In this document: positions 48,032-57,880 of the stretch, piece after piece | Position numbering within the stretch: position 1 is the first letter of the stretch | Layout of the letters: each line of letters begins with the position of its first letter | DNA from: Pontivivens insulae | GTDB lineage: Bacteria > Pseudomonadota > Alphaproteobacteria > Rhodobacterales > Rhodobacteraceae | Direction: 5' to 3' | DNA length: 64,000 nt | Assembly (NCBI RefSeq): GCF_900302495.1 | Contig: NZ_OMKW01000002.1 | Span: forward strand, 620,001-684,000 | Made by a program: the position numbers and the translations under genes | The notes under the pieces: model-generated | Databases searched by the model: none | Told to the model about the DNA's origin: nothing | What the model saw: only the letters and a program-made list of their open reading frames with translations

Positions 48032-48535
48032 ATGGCAGACAAATATGACGCGGATACCGCATTCATCACGGCACTGGCGAAATTGCTCAACGACACGGAC
48101 CTGACCGAAATCGAGGTTGGTCGGAAGTTCGGTGAGGATGACAAGCTGGAAGTGCGCGTGTCGCGCCAGACGGTCCAGCAAGTTGTCGCAGCCCCTGCCC
48201 CGGTCGCAGCCCCTGCTGCGGCCCCCGCACCTGCCAGCGCCGCCGCCCCAGCAGCTGCCTCTGCCCCAGCGGCAGAAGCCCCGACCGATCCGGCACAGCT
48301 GCCCGGTGCAGTAACCTCTCCGATGGTGGGGACGGTCTATCTGCAGGCAGAGCCCGGCGCGCCCTCCTTCGTGTCTGTGGGCGATCAGGTGGCCGAGGGT
48401 CAGACCTTGCTGATCATCGAGGCGATGAAAACCATGAACCAGATCCCCTCCCCGAAAGCGGGCAAGGTGGCGCGTATTCTGGTTGGGGATGGTGAACCGG
48501 TTGAGTTTGGTGCCCCTCTCGTTGTGATCGAGTGA
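48032..48535 (+). CDS. accB: Acetyl-CoA carboxylase biotin carboxyl carrier protein
   Basis: BCCP carries CO2 on biotin between biotin carboxylase and carboxyltransferase in the first step of fatty-acid synthesis. The 167-residue product has an N-terminal dimerisation helix region, a long Pro/Ala-rich hinge (about 53-85), and the C-terminal biotinyl domain with biotinylated K133 in [14 protein letters not shown] precedes the ATG. accC follows 7 bases later. Confidence 0.98.
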   Translation: MADKYDADTAFITALAKLLNDTDLTEIEVGRKFGEDDKLEVRVSRQTVQQVVAAPAPVAAPAAAPAPASAAAPAAASAPAAEAPTDPAQLPGAVTSPMVGTVYLQAEPGAPSFVSVGDQVAEGQTLLIIEAMKTMNQIPSPKAGKVARILVGDGEPVEFGAPLVVIE

Positions 48536-48542
48536 GGCGGGA

Positions 48543-49892
48543 ATGTTCAAGAAAGTCCTGATTGCGAACCGGGGTGAGATTGCGCTGCGCATCCACCGCG
48601 CGTGCAAGGAAATGGGGATCAAGACGGTTGCCGTGCACTCCACCGCTGACAGCGATGCGATGCATGTTCGCATGGCGGATGAGAGCGTGTGCATCGGCCC
48701 GCCCTCTGGCGCACAAAGCTATCTGTCGATCCCCAACATCATTTCTGCCTGCGAAATCACAGGGGCAGATGCCGTCCATCCCGGCTATGGCTTCCTGAGC
48801 GAGAATGCACAATTCTCTCAGATCGTTGCCGATCATGGCATCACCTTCATCGGACCCTCCGCAGACCACATCAATGTCATGGGCGACAAGATTGCCGCCA
48901 AGGACACGATGAAGAAACTGGGGGTGCCTTGTGTTCCCGGTTCTGACGGGGGTGTTGAAACGCTGGAAGAGGCACACGCGATTGCCGCCGAGATGGGTTA
49001 TCCCGTCATTGTCAAAGCGGCCGCCGGTGGCGGTGGACGGGGCATGAAGGTTGCAGAGACTGCCGAGGATATGGATACGGCCTTCCGCTCTGCCAGGACG
49101 GAGTCCAAGGCCGCCTTTGGCGATGATGCGGTCTATATCGAGAAATATCTGCAAATCCCCCGCCATATCGAGATTCAGGTCTTTGGCGATGGCAAAGGCA
49201 ATGCGGTCCATTTGGGTGAGCGGGATTGCTCACTGCAACGTCGGCACCAGAAGGTGTTTGAGGAGGCCCCCTCCCCGATCATCACGGCTGAGCAGCGCGC
49301 AGAAATCGGAAAGACCTGCGCGGAGGCCGTCGCGGCGATCAACTATATTGGCGCGGGCACCATCGAATTCCTCTATGAGAATGGTGAGTTCTATTTCATC
49401 GAAATGAACACGCGCCTACAGGTCGAGCATCCTGTGACCGAGGCGATCTACGGTGTTGATCTGGTTCAGGAGCAGATCCGTGTCGCCGCAGGGGAGCCGA
49501 TGAGCTTTACCCAGGACGATCTTGTCCCGCGCGGCCATGCGATCGAATGCCGGATCAATGCAGAGAAACTGCCGGAATTCCGCCCCTCGCCGGGTGATAT
49601 CACGGCCTTTCACGCACCTGGTGGTCTGGGCGTGCGGATGGACAGTGCGATCTATGCCGGCTATCGCATCCCGCCCTATTACGACAGCCTGATCGGAAAG
49701 TTGATCGTCTATGGCAAGGATCGGCCAGAGGCGCTGGCCCGGCTGGATCGTGCGTTGAGCGAGTTTGTTGTGGAAGGTGTCGACACGTCGCTGCCCCTCT
49801 TCCCCATGCTGCTGGCTGAGCCTGATGTGCAGACGGGTGACTACAATATCCACTGGCTTGAAAAGTGGCTGGATCGGACTTTTGACACCTGA
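48543..49892 (+). CDS. accC: Acetyl-CoA carboxylase, biotin carboxylase subunit
   Basis: AccC carboxylates biotin on AccB using ATP and bicarbonate. The 449-residue product is a full ATP-grasp enzyme: [30 protein letters not shown], glycine-rich [37 protein letters not shown], catalytic [14 protein letters not shown], and RINAE. The stop codon overlaps the aat start by one base (TGATG), giving translational coupling. Confidence 0.99.
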   Translation: MFKKVLIANRGEIALRIHRACKEMGIKTVAVHSTADSDAMHVRMADESVCIGPPSGAQSYLSIPNIISACEITGADAVHPGYGFLSENAQFSQIVADHGITFIGPSADHINVMGDKIAAKDTMKKLGVPCVPGSDGGVETLEEAHAIAAEMGYPVIVKAAAGGGGRGMKVAETAEDMDTAFRSARTESKAAFGDDAVYIEKYLQIPRHIEIQVFGDGKGNAVHLGERDCSLQRRHQKVFEEAPSPIITAEQRAEIGKTCAEAVAAINYIGAGTIEFLYENGEFYFIEMNTRLQVEHPVTEAIYGVDLVQEQIRVAAGEPMSFTQDDLVPRGHAIECRINAEKLPEFRPSPGDITAFHAPGGLGVRMDSAIYAGYRIPPYYDSLIGKLIVYGKDRPEALARLDRALSEFVVEGVDTSLPLFPMLLAEPDVQTGDYNIHWLEKWLDRTFDT

Positions 49893-50536
49893 TGCGCGAT
49901 GATGCGCCAGCGGTAACGGCGGAGCTGCTGCTCAACGCCTATGCCGCTGGCGTCTTTCCCATGGCGGAGACGCGGGATGGGGAAACGCGCTGGGTTGATC
50001 CGACGCGCCGGGGGATCATTCCGCTCGACGGCTTGCATATTTCCCGCTCTCTGAAGAAACGCGCGCGACGCCAGGATTTCGAGATACGCGTGGACACGGC
50101 CTTTGCCGATGTCGTCTCTGCCTGTGCAGATCGCGACGAGACCTGGATCAACGACGAGATCTTTCGGCTTTATGGAGAGCTGCACCAGTTGCGCTTTGCC
50201 CACTCGGTTGAGGTGTGGGCCAGCGGTGCGTTGGTTGGTGGCCTCTACGGCGTGCGTCTGGGCGGGGCCTTCTTTGGCGAAAGCATGTTCAGTCGTATGA
50301 CTGATGCATCAAAGCTGGCACTGGTCTGGCTGGTGGCGCGGTTGCGCGCGGGCGGGTTCGTTCTGCTCGACACACAGTTTCTGACCGATCATCTGGAAAG
50401 CATGGGCGGGATGGAGATCAGCCGTGCGGCCTATCGGTCACGATTGGCCCGCGCGCTTTCGGTGCAGGCCGAGTGGAGCGCCCTGCCCCTGGACACAGAA
50501 GTTGATCGGATCATTGCCCTCGCCAAAGCCGCGTAA
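49892..50536 (+). CDS. aat: Leucyl/phenylalanyl-tRNA--protein transferase
   Basis: Aat adds Leu or Phe to proteins with N-terminal Arg or Lys, marking them for the ClpS-ClpAP N-end pathway. The 214-residue product shows the family order: AYAAGVFPMAE, WVDPTRRGIIPLDGLHISRSLKK, DETWINDEI, HSVEVWASGALVGGLYGVRLGGAFFGESMFSRMTDASK (conserved core, given here only as landmarks), and DTQFLTDHLESMGG. Linked to accBC by one-base overlap, an arrangement frequent in Rhodobacterales. Confidence 0.97.
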   Translation: MRDDAPAVTAELLLNAYAAGVFPMAETRDGETRWVDPTRRGIIPLDGLHISRSLKKRARRQDFEIRVDTAFADVVSACADRDETWINDEIFRLYGELHQLRFAHSVEVWASGALVGGLYGVRLGGAFFGESMFSRMTDASKLALVWLVARLRAGGFVLLDTQFLTDHLESMGGMEISRAAYRSRLARALSVQAEWSALPLDTEVDRIIALAKAA

Positions 50537-50551
50537 AGCATTTTCCGGGAT

Positions 50552-51055
50552 CTATTGATCCTGTGGGGCGGGCTGCAACGTACGGTCGGCGGACACGCGT
50601 TCCAGCGTTGGAAGCTCCGGCATTTCGCCCTCATAGCAGCGGTCAACCCAGATATCGTAGCGCGGATGGTCGAGCGCGTTGAGCGCCGGGCTGGACGCGA
50701 TCATCCAACCGGAGAATTGTGGCGCGTCCTCTCGCTGGTCCTGAATATGCAGGAAGGCATATCCATCCGGCTTCTCCCCCTCCGCGGGGATCCGGCATGC
50801 TTCCAGATCAATGGTTAGCCGCTCGTAATCAACCGTCTGACCGACGGGAACCGCGAAGATGGAGACGGTCCCATTCAACGTATCGAGACCGCGAAGCACG
50901 GCACCATCGACGACACGTGACGTGATCTCCCCACGATCTGGTATCACGTCATCGCCAAAGTCGCGCAGCAGATCTTCAAGAATGTCCTGCTCCACCTGCG
51001 CCGTGGCTGTCGTGGCCATCAGGCTGATCGCCAGTGTTATCAGGGCTTTACGCAT
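50552..51055 (-). CDS. DUF2155 secreted protein
   Basis: A 167-residue protein with a cleavable signal peptide (MRKALITLAISLMATTATAQ). The mature region contains the DUF2155 pattern: GAVLRGLDTLNGTVSIFAVPVGQTVDYERLTI, a later cysteine in LEACR, then FSGWMIASSPALNALDHPRYDIWVDRC. In alphaproteobacteria it is usually found beside the NDUFA12-like gene, as here, hinting at respiratory-chain or envelope roles, but function is unknown. ATG 51055 follows GAGG and lies inside the 3' end of the methyltransferase gene (16-base overlap). Convergent with aat. Confidence 0.88.
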   Translation of the reverse strand: MRKALITLAISLMATTATAQVEQDILEDLLRDFGDDVIPDRGEITSRVVDGAVLRGLDTLNGTVSIFAVPVGQTVDYERLTIDLEACRIPAEGEKPDGYAFLHIQDQREDAPQFSGWMIASSPALNALDHPRYDIWVDRCYEGEMPELPTLERVSADRTLQPAPQDQ

Positions 51056-51783
51056 GAAAACCTCAACCTTACATAATCCGCCGTCCACGCGCCCGTTCCG
51101 TCACACAAGGCCGGTTCCAGCAAGGCCGTAACCCGGTCAAGGAACGCTGACCGATCCCCCGGAACCTTGTGCAGGACCGGTGCGGCCAACGTCTCTACCC
51201 ATGCGCGCATTCCGGCCGGAACCGGTGTGGGGCGTGGTATCAATGTGATCGAGGTAACGTCAAAACCACCCTTTTCCAGTGCTGCGCGATATTCTGCGAC
51301 AGACGGAAAGTACCAGATGTCTTTGAGATCGGCGGTCACACCTTCACGCGCCAATTCCGCGATCAGGGCGGTACGGATCGCGGCAACATTGCCCATGCCA
51401 CCAAATTCGCCCACAAAGCGGCCGCCCGCTTTCAGTGCCGCATGTACCCCCGCGATCACGGCCTGCGGTTGGGTCATCCAGTGGAGCGCGGCATTGCTGA
51501 ACACCGCATCGAACTCCGCCCGAAAATCCAGCGCATGCCCGTCAACAACCTGCGCCGTTAGCCCGCGCGCCTGAGCAGCGGCGACCATATCGGCAGACCC
51601 ATCAACGGCGAGCACATCGGCACCCACCGCCACAATCCGGTCGGTCAGCGCGCCATCACCCGCCCCCAGATCGAGAACACGCTCCCCTGCCCGGGGGGCC
51701 AGAAGGTCCAGCACAGGTGCGCCCAGGTCCGAGACAAAGCGCGCATTGGCCGCATAGGCCTCAGCCGACCAATCGTCAGTCAT
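51040..51783 (-). CDS. Class I SAM methyltransferase (trans-aconitate methyltransferase-like)
   Basis: A 247-residue methyltransferase. SAM motif I is VLDLGAGDGALTD, followed by DVLAVDGSADMVAAA, and a DAVFSNAALHWM motif IV characteristic of the Tam-like group; the C-terminal half contains the substrate cap. Small carboxylates such as trans-aconitate are known substrates in the group, unproven here. ATG 51783 overlaps the mlaD stop by 8 bases; a TTG five codons upstream is an alternative. It is the third of four overlapping minus-strand genes. Confidence 0.86.
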   Translation of the reverse strand: MTDDWSAEAYAANARFVSDLGAPVLDLLAPRAGERVLDLGAGDGALTDRIVAVGADVLAVDGSADMVAAAQARGLTAQVVDGHALDFRAEFDAVFSNAALHWMTQPQAVIAGVHAALKAGGRFVGEFGGMGNVAAIRTALIAELAREGVTADLKDIWYFPSVAEYRAALEKGGFDVTSITLIPRPTPVPAGMRAWVETLAAPVLHKVPGDRSAFLDRVTALLEPALCDGTGAWTADYVRLRFSCVKP

Positions 51784-52222
51784 TGGATGAGCCAGCAAAA
51801 CTCACGAAGAGGTCGAGCAGGCTGACGGAGCCCTGGGTGTTCAGGATTTCATCCCCATCGACAAGCATGAAATCCGACGCGCCCGGCGTGATGCTGACAT
51901 AGTTGCCGCCGAGCAGACCGTCGGCCAGGATGCGAGCGTCGCTGTCCTCGGGCAATTCCAGATCAGCGCTCACCGTGAACTGCGCTACGGCCTCATAGGT
52001 GATCGAATCAAGCGAGATGTCCGAAATGGTGCCAACCTTGACGCCGGCCACACGCACATCGGTTCCCGGGCCAACACCGCTGAGGGAACGGAAGCTGGCG
52101 CTGAGCGCGTAGCTGTCTGACGAAACACCGGTGCCCGTCGCACCCGCTGCCACATAGGCGAACCCCGCCGCTGCAGCGAGGACGGCCGCTCCAACCAGGG
52201 TTTCTAAGACATTATTGGCCAT
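51776..52222 (-). CDS. mlaD: MlaD-type phospholipid transport substrate-binding protein
   Basis: MlaD is the membrane-anchored periplasmic MCE protein of the Mla system, which moves phospholipids to keep outer-membrane lipid asymmetry. The 148-residue product has one N-terminal helix (TLVGAAVLAAAAGFAYVAAG) and a single MCE domain (FRSLSGVGPGTDVRVAGVKVG; LLGGNYVSITPG). The other mla genes are not in this window, so it is detached from its usual operon or encoded apart. ATG 52222 overlaps the preceding gene's stop by one base. Confidence 0.92.
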   Translation of the reverse strand: MANNVLETLVGAAVLAAAAGFAYVAAGATGTGVSSDSYALSASFRSLSGVGPGTDVRVAGVKVGTISDISLDSITYEAVAQFTVSADLELPEDSDARILADGLLGGNYVSITPGASDFMLVDGDEILNTQGSVSLLDLFVSFAGSSND

Positions 52223-52602
52223 CACTCTGGCTGCCAGGCCTCATAATCGCCGCGCCGCTGGGGGCGGGTTTCCGGGGTCAGAATCGAGCCGGGCGGGCGA
52301 TAGGCAAGCGCGGTGCCCGTCATGTTTTCCAGATGCGGCTTTTCCCAATCCTTGCGGGGCAACGGCGCCTCGGTCGGTGGTTGATCGAAGGTGTGGTGCA
52401 GCCAACCATGCCATTCGGGGGAGACGCGGGACGCCTCCATATCCCCGTTATACATCACCCAGCGGCGGGCGCCGTCAGAGGTCTGCATGTAAACGTTGCC
52501 CTGAGCATCCTCACCCACCTTCTGCCCATTCCGGCGAGACCAGAGGGCAGTGTTCAGGGTGGAGCCGTTCCACCAGGTCAAAAGGCGCAGGATCGGGTTC
52601 AT
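52222..52602 (-). CDS. NADH:ubiquinone oxidoreductase NDUFA12-like subunit
   Basis: A 126-residue homologue of the mitochondrial complex I supernumerary subunit NDUFA12 (B17.2), found in alphaproteobacteria. The family pattern is [29 protein letters not shown], a strand with [25 protein letters not shown], then a Pro-rich tail ([12 protein letters not shown]). ATG 52602 follows GGAG and gives the usual N terminus; a start further upstream would add an unrelated 37 residues. It leads the overlapping mlaD / methyltransferase / DUF2155 set. Confidence 0.93.
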   Translation of the reverse strand: MNPILRLLTWWNGSTLNTALWSRRNGQKVGEDAQGNVYMQTSDGARRWVMYNGDMEASRVSPEWHGWLHHTFDQPPTEAPLPRKDWEKPHLENMTGTALAYRPPGSILTPETRPQRRGDYEAWQPE

Positions 52603-52727
52603 GTGCTTCGCTCCGAAGGGCATGTGTTTGCGGGTGTTATGCACCCAATCCGGGTCAGAGGTAAAGTGCGCGTTCGCGACTGAGCCACGCCCAAAATAAC
52701 CTGCTTGCCCCATATGGCAGCGTGCGC

Positions 52728-53045
52728 CTACTCGACCCCGGCGCAGGCCATGGCCATGTCGAATGCGGCATCGGACCCGCCGCGTTGCTGGAAGAGAGCA
52801 CGCGCTTCATCCACGTTACCCCCTGCATCAAAGAAGGCTTGCAAGCCTCTCAGGGCAACATCGTCGGGATGCTGGGCGTAGCTGTCAGTGAACCAAGTGC
52901 TGATGGTGCCGTCCGCGCGAAATTCATCAACATAGCCCGAAAGCCATTGATAGCCTTCAGGCGCATCGGCGGGACAGGTCGCGGCGTGTGACGATGCCGC
53001 GACGAGGGTGAATCCTGCGATGGCAGCGAATTTGAGTGCGGACAA
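52728..53045 (-). CDS. Small secreted protein of unknown function
   Basis: A 105-residue predicted periplasmic protein. A GGAGG site lies 5 bases before TTG 53045, which opens a signal peptide ([21 protein letters not shown], Met by initiation). The mature part has two cysteines ([13 protein letters not shown] near the start and AMACAGVE at the end), an acidic middle, and helices with [17 protein letters not shown]. No family is recognised. The TTG choice depends on the ribosome site and the signal peptide; reading from farther upstream gives unlikely sequence. Confidence 0.7.
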   Translation of the reverse strand: MSALKFAAIAGFTLVAASSHAATCPADAPEGYQWLSGYVDEFRADGTISTWFTDSYAQHPDDVALRGLQAFFDAGGNVDEARALFQQRGGSDAAFDMAMACAGVE

Positions 53046-53167
53046 GGCAACCTCCAAAAAATGGCTCTGTATCTTTGGAAGGGAGCCTAGGATGGTTCCT
53101 GGCCCGTTGAAACCAAAATAAGACAATTGATTTTGGCCGCTCAATCAAAGGCGAACGATATGCCACA

Positions 53168-53203
53168 ATAAAAAACGCCCCGACCTTTCGGACGGGGCGA
53201 TTG
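53168..53203 (-). terminator. Rho-independent terminator after clpX
   Basis: On the minus strand TCGCCCCGTCC-gaaa-GGTCGGGGCGTTTTTT forms a GC-rich hairpin with a T6 tail, 21 bases after the clpX stop codon. Confidence 0.92.
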
Positions 53204-53223
53204 TATAAATTGTTCAGATCATC

Positions 53224-54492
53224 CTAGCCCGCCGTTGCAGGCTCCTGCGCCTTGTCGGAGTAGACGTAGATCGGCTTTCCGTCGCCGTCGATTGCATCGG
53301 GGTTCACCACGACCTCCTCGACGCCTTCCAGCGCGGGCAGGTCGAACATTGTGTCGAGCAGAGCCGCTTCGAGGATGGAGCGGAGGCCGCGGGCACCCGT
53401 CTTGCGCTCAATGGCCTTCTTGGCGATGGCGCGCAGGGCCTCATCGGTGAAGGTGAGCTTGGCATCCTCCATCTCGAACAGGCGCTGGTACTGTTTGATC
53501 AGCGCGTTTTTCGGCTCGGACAGGATGGTCACAAGCGCGTCTTCGTCCAGATCGCGCAACGTGGCGATTACCGGCAGACGACCCACGAATTCTGGGATCA
53601 GACCGAATTTCAGCAGGTCTTCCGGCTCCAGATCCATGAAGATGTCGCCGATCCCGCGATCCTCTTCATCCCGCACATCCGCGCCGAAGCCCATGGCAGA
53701 GCCACGCCCGCGTTGGGAGATGATCTTGTCGAGGCCGGCAAAGGCGCCACCGCAGATGAACAGGATGTTTGTCGTGTCCACTTGCAGGAATTCCTGTTGC
53801 GGATGCTTGCGACCACCCTGCGGTGGAACGGAGGCAACCGTGCCCTCCATGATCTTCAGGAGCGCCTGTTGCACGCCTTCCCCGCTGACGTCGCGGGTGA
53901 TGGAGGGGTTGTCGGACTTGCGGGAAATCTTGTCGACCTCGTCGATATAGACGATGCCGCGCTGCGCCCGCTCCACATTATATTCAGCCGATTGGAGCAG
54001 CTTGAGGATGATGTTCTCCACATCTTCCCCGACATAGCCCGCTTCGGTCAGCGTCGTCGCATCGGCCATTGTGAATGGCACATCGAGGATACGCGCCAGT
54101 GTCTGCGCGAGCAGCGTCTTGCCGCAGCCGGTCGGGCCGATCAGCATGATGTTGGATTTCGCAAGCTCCACATCGCCATTCTTGGAGGCGTGGTCGAGAC
54201 GCTTGTAGTGGTTGTGCACGGCAACGGACAGCACGCGCTTGGCCTGCGCCTGCCCGATCACGTAATCGTCGAGGACGCCGCAAATCTCCTGCGGGCTGGG
54301 AACACCATCGGACGATTTCACGAGGCCGGATTTCGTCTCTTCACGGATGATGTCTGTGCAGAGACTCACGCATTCATCACAGATGAACACGGTCGGGCCC
54401 GCGATCAGTTTGCGCACCTCATGCTGGCTCTTCCCGCAGAAAGAGCAGTACAGGGTGTTTTTGGATTCACCACCATTAGACTTGGACATCAT
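53224..54492 (-). CDS. clpX: ATP-dependent Clp protease ATP-binding subunit ClpX
   Basis: ClpX is the AAA+ unfoldase that feeds substrates to ClpP; in alphaproteobacteria it degrades CtrA among others. The 422-residue product has the N-terminal zinc-binding domain ([14 protein letters not shown]...FICDEC), Walker [16 protein letters not shown], Walker B with [11 protein letters not shown], the pore loop region [10 protein letters not shown], and arginine finger/sensor segments ([13 protein letters not shown]). Two adjacent ATGs (54492, 54489) both follow AAGGAGGG. clpP lies 127 bases upstream on the same strand. Confidence 0.99.
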   Translation of the reverse strand: MMSKSNGGESKNTLYCSFCGKSQHEVRKLIAGPTVFICDECVSLCTDIIREETKSGLVKSSDGVPSPQEICGVLDDYVIGQAQAKRVLSVAVHNHYKRLDHASKNGDVELAKSNIMLIGPTGCGKTLLAQTLARILDVPFTMADATTLTEAGYVGEDVENIILKLLQSAEYNVERAQRGIVYIDEVDKISRKSDNPSITRDVSGEGVQQALLKIMEGTVASVPPQGGRKHPQQEFLQVDTTNILFICGGAFAGLDKIISQRGRGSAMGFGADVRDEEDRGIGDIFMDLEPEDLLKFGLIPEFVGRLPVIATLRDLDEDALVTILSEPKNALIKQYQRLFEMEDAKLTFTDEALRAIAKKAIERKTGARGLRSILEAALLDTMFDLPALEGVEEVVVNPDAIDGDGKPIYVYSDKAQEPATAG

Positions 54493-54619
54493 GCCCTCCT
54501 TCCGGTCGGGTTCACGCCCGATCCGTCAACTGGCCTGCATTGGACCGCATGGGTCCGGGAATGACAAGGCGCGCGAAACGATTTTCGCGCGCCCCGTGTC
54601 AAATTAGCTCGACAGCGGT

Positions 54620-55246
54620 TTACGCTTCGTCACCAATCTCGCCGCGTTTCTCGACGATCTTGTCGATCAGGCCCCAATCGAGCGCCTCTTGCGGTTGCAT
54701 GAAGTTGTCACGCTCCAATGCGGCCTCGACGGTGGCGTAGTCCTGACCGGTATGTTCGACGTAGATCTCGTTGAGTCGCTTCTTGAGATTCTCGGTGTTG
54801 CGGGCGTGGATCATAATGTCCGTCGCCTGCCCCTGATAACCGCCGGAGGGCTGATGCACCATGATCTGCGAATTGGGCAGCGAGAAGCGCATGTCCTTCT
54901 CGCCCGCCGTCAGCAGCAGCGAGCCCATCGACGCCGCCTGCCCCACACAGAGCGTGGAGACCGCAGGTTTGATGAGCTGCATCGTGTCATAGATCGAAAG
55001 ACCGGATGTCACCACGCCGCCGGGCGAGTTGATGTACATCTGGATTTCTTTCTTCGGGTTCTCGGATTCAAGCCAGAGCAGCTGTGCCACCACAAGGCTC
55101 GACATGCCATCATGGACGGGGCCGGACACGAACACGATCCGCTCTTTGAGCAGTCGTGAAAAAATGTCAAAGGCCCGCTCGCCCCGCGCCGATTGCTCGA
55201 CGACCATTGGCACAAGGTTCATGTAGGTTTCGATTGGATCGCGCAT
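54620..55246 (-). CDS. clpP: ATP-dependent Clp protease proteolytic subunit ClpP
   Basis: ClpP is the serine protease barrel of ClpXP/ClpAP. The 208-residue product has the N-terminal axial loop ([19 protein letters not shown]), catalytic Ser in [11 protein letters not shown], His in [12 protein letters not shown], and Asp in the following domain. Length is usual, with no long propeptide. It precedes clpX on the same strand. Substrate degradation here may include CtrA, linking this locus to the ctrA/sciP region. Confidence 0.99.
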   Translation of the reverse strand: MRDPIETYMNLVPMVVEQSARGERAFDIFSRLLKERIVFVSGPVHDGMSSLVVAQLLWLESENPKKEIQMYINSPGGVVTSGLSIYDTMQLIKPAVSTLCVGQAASMGSLLLTAGEKDMRFSLPNSQIMVHQPSGGYQGQATDIMIHARNTENLKKRLNEIYVEHTGQDYATVEAALERDNFMQPQEALDWGLIDKIVEKRGEIGDEA

Positions 55247-55449
55247 GTCTCGTGCCTCTTGTTCGGGCCGTGCCGCAGGGCGCGGCCCGGTTTGCAGTCT
55301 TCTTGGCCCTTAGGTGTAGTGTTGCGACCGGGGGGCTGCAAGGGGCGCACTGGCAATCGGCCGCGTGCTGTGTGGGCCACAAATCACAAGGCTTGACCGG
55401 ACACCCCGCAGGCGCGACACCTTGGGCCTTCATAGATTACAGGTTTTCG

Positions 55450-56223
55450 ATGCGCTTGTCCTTGCTGCAATCCGCCCCCACGTCATCGCCAGAGGCGTTT
55501 CTGGAGGTTCTTCGAGACGCCGCGACGGAGGCGCGTGAAGGCGGCGCAGACCTGCTCGTGACGCCGGAAATGGCTTTGACCGGCTACACGATCGGGGCCG
55601 CGGCTGTGCGCGAATTGGCCGCGCCCTTTGACCGGGCCCATTGGGCCGGAGTGGCGGAGATTGCCGAGGCATGCGGGATCGCTATCGCCGCCGGTGGCCC
55701 CGAAGCCCCACGCTATAACGCGGCGGCGCTATTCGATGCCACAGGTGCGCTGCGCATGAGTTATCGCAAGACCCATCTTTACGGCGATGTGGATGCCACC
55801 CAATTCGATGCCGGTGAGGCGATCAGCAACGTGATCGAATTCGGCGGTCTGCGCATCGGGTTGGCCATCTGTTTTGACATCGAATTCTCTGAGGTTGCGC
55901 GCTGTCTGCGCCGGGCGGGCGCCGATCTGATCCTGGTGCCTACCGCCAACATGAAGCCTTACCAATCTGTCGCGACACGATTGGTGCCAGCACGCGCGCA
56001 GGAAAACGGAGTGGCAATCGCCTATGCAAACCCTGTCGGCTTTGATGGCACTTTCGACTATTGCGGGCTCAGCTGTATTTGCGCGGCTGATGGCGATGAT
56101 CTGGCGCGCGCTGGCGACGACGCCCCTGCCCTGATCTTTGCCGATGTGAACCGGGACGACGTGACGCGGGTCCGCGCCGATCTCGACTATCTCTCCCAGA
56201 CCCGGACGGAGCTCTACCGATGA
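55450..56223 (+). CDS. Carbon-nitrogen hydrolase (nitrilase superfamily amidase)
   Basis: A 257-residue member of the nitrilase superfamily. The Glu-Lys-Cys triad is E40 (LVTPEMALTGY), K107 (SYRKTHLYG) and C141 (AICFDIEFSE). The size and motifs fit the aliphatic amidase/omega-amidase branch, not nitriles in particular. ATG 55450 is the first Met that gives the family start (MRLSLLQSAP); upstream is a 203-base intergenic region shared with clpP. It overlaps the flavin oxidase by 4 bases (ATGA), so the two work in one pathway: an amine/amino-acid oxidase product such as an amide could be its substrate. Confidence 0.9.
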   Translation: MRLSLLQSAPTSSPEAFLEVLRDAATEAREGGADLLVTPEMALTGYTIGAAAVRELAAPFDRAHWAGVAEIAEACGIAIAAGGPEAPRYNAAALFDATGALRMSYRKTHLYGDVDATQFDAGEAISNVIEFGGLRIGLAICFDIEFSEVARCLRRAGADLILVPTANMKPYQSVATRLVPARAQENGVAIAYANPVGFDGTFDYCGLSCICAADGDDLARAGDDAPALIFADVNRDDVTRVRADLDYLSQTRTELYR

Positions 56224-57878
56224 GCCCAACAGAAAACTCCGTGACAGCCTTTGGCCCTGATTTCCCCTTCGATTATGAAAGTTGGCTGGGTCACCCGGCA
56301 GGTCTGGGCACGATCCCTGAGAAGTTCCATGGCGCGAAAGTTGCCGTCATCGGGGCCGGCATGGCCGGGATCACGGCTGGATATGAACTGATGCGGATGG
56401 GGCTGCACCCCGTGTTCTACGATCCGGGGGAGATTGGCGGGCGTCTGCGTTCCCGCCCCTTCACGGGTCAGACTGACATTGTGGCCGAACTGGGCGGCAT
56501 GCGCTTTCCCGTCTCGTCCCGTGCCTTTTACCACTACATCAACAAACTGGGGCTGGAGACACGGCCTTTCCCGAACCCGCTGACAGAGGCCGCAGGCTCG
56601 ACCGTCATCGAGATTGAGGGCAACCGGCACTATGCCGAAAGCCTCGATGATCTGCCCGCGCTCTATCGCGAAGTGGCGGAGGCCTATGACGCCGCGCTGG
56701 AGGAAGGCGCGCGGTTCAGCGACCTGAAAGCAGCCATAGCGGCCAAGGATGTGGAGCGGATCAAGGCAATCTGGGATCCGCTGGTAAAAGCCTGGGACGA
56801 GCGCACATTCTACGATTTTGTGGTGTCATCCGAAGCGTTCCAGAAGCTGAGCTTTCATCACCGCGAGGTGTTCGGTCAGGTGGGCTTTGGCACAGGTGGT
56901 TGGGACAGCGATTTTCCCAACTCGATGCTTGAAATCCTTCGGGTTAATCTGACGGAACTCGACGATGCGCAACGTTTCGTCGTGGGCGGGGCGAGCAAGG
57001 TACCAAAGGGGCTGTGGGAGCACGCGCCGATTGCTCCGGTGCATTGGCCCCATGGAACGACGCTGAAATCACTCAATGACGGCGCACCGCGCGCGGGTGC
57101 CGCCCGCCTGTTCCGCGATGAGAATGATGCATTATGCGTGACTGACAATTGGGGGACGACGCAGCGCTATGCCGCTGTCATCTCCACCTGTCAGAGCTGG
57201 CTGATGACCACCGCGATTGAGACGGAGGAGGCTTTGTTCTCGCCAAAGGTGTGGATGGCGCTGGACCGCACCCGTTACATGCAATCGTCCAAGACCTTCG
57301 TGATGACGGACCGTGCGTTCTGGCGGGACCGCGACGCGGACGGGCGGGAAGTTATGAGCATGACGCTGACCGACCGCCTGACACGTGGCACCTATCTGCT
57401 GGATCAGGGCGAGGGCAAACCGGGCGTGATTTGCCTGACCTATTCCTGGATGACGGATGCACTGAAGATGCTGCCCTTACCCGTTGAAAAGAGGGTGGAA
57501 TTGGCACTTGGTGCGCTGGAGAAAATCTACCCTGATGTCGATATCCGCTCTCACATCATTGGCGATCCGATCACGGTCAGCTGGGAGGCTGATCCGAATT
57601 TCCTAGGTGCATTCAAGGGCGCTTTGCCCGGACATTATCGCTATAACCACCGGATGTATGCGCACTTCATGCAGCGGGGCGCACCTAAGGCCGAAAAGGG
57701 CATTTTCCTTGCTGGTGACGATGTCAGCTGGACCCCCGGTTGGGTGGAGGGCGCCGTCAGTACAGCGCTCAACGCCGTGTGGGGCGTGATGGATCATCTG
57801 GGCGGGCGCACCGACCGTGTGAACCCCGGTCCCGGAGACATGTGGGACCAGTTGCGTCCCGTGGAATTGGGAGACTGA
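56220..57878 (+). CDS. Flavin-dependent amine/amino-acid oxidase (tryptophan 2-monooxygenase-like)
   Basis: A 552-residue flavoprotein of the monoamine oxidase/L-amino-acid oxidase family. The FAD-binding VAVIGAGMAGITAGYEL is at about residues 41-57, GGRLRSRPF follows, then ELGGMRFP, and the C-terminal FAD contact FLAGDDVSWTPGWVEGAV. Length, a leading 40-residue extension and the C-terminal motif resemble bacterial tryptophan 2-monooxygenase (IaaM, about 557 residues), which turns Trp into indole-3-acetamide. Together with the adjacent amidase this suggests an amide-forming oxidation then hydrolysis. True substrate unknown. Confidence 0.85.
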   Translation: MSPTENSVTAFGPDFPFDYESWLGHPAGLGTIPEKFHGAKVAVIGAGMAGITAGYELMRMGLHPVFYDPGEIGGRLRSRPFTGQTDIVAELGGMRFPVSSRAFYHYINKLGLETRPFPNPLTEAAGSTVIEIEGNRHYAESLDDLPALYREVAEAYDAALEEGARFSDLKAAIAAKDVERIKAIWDPLVKAWDERTFYDFVVSSEAFQKLSFHHREVFGQVGFGTGGWDSDFPNSMLEILRVNLTELDDAQRFVVGGASKVPKGLWEHAPIAPVHWPHGTTLKSLNDGAPRAGAARLFRDENDALCVTDNWGTTQRYAAVISTCQSWLMTTAIETEEALFSPKVWMALDRTRYMQSSKTFVMTDRAFWRDRDADGREVMSMTLTDRLTRGTYLLDQGEGKPGVICLTYSWMTDALKMLPLPVEKRVELALGALEKIYPDVDIRSHIIGDPITVSWEADPNFLGAFKGALPGHYRYNHRMYAHFMQRGAPKAEKGIFLAGDDVSWTPGWVEGAVSTALNAVWGVMDHLGGRTDRVNPGPGDMWDQLRPVELGD

Positions 57879-57880
57879 GC

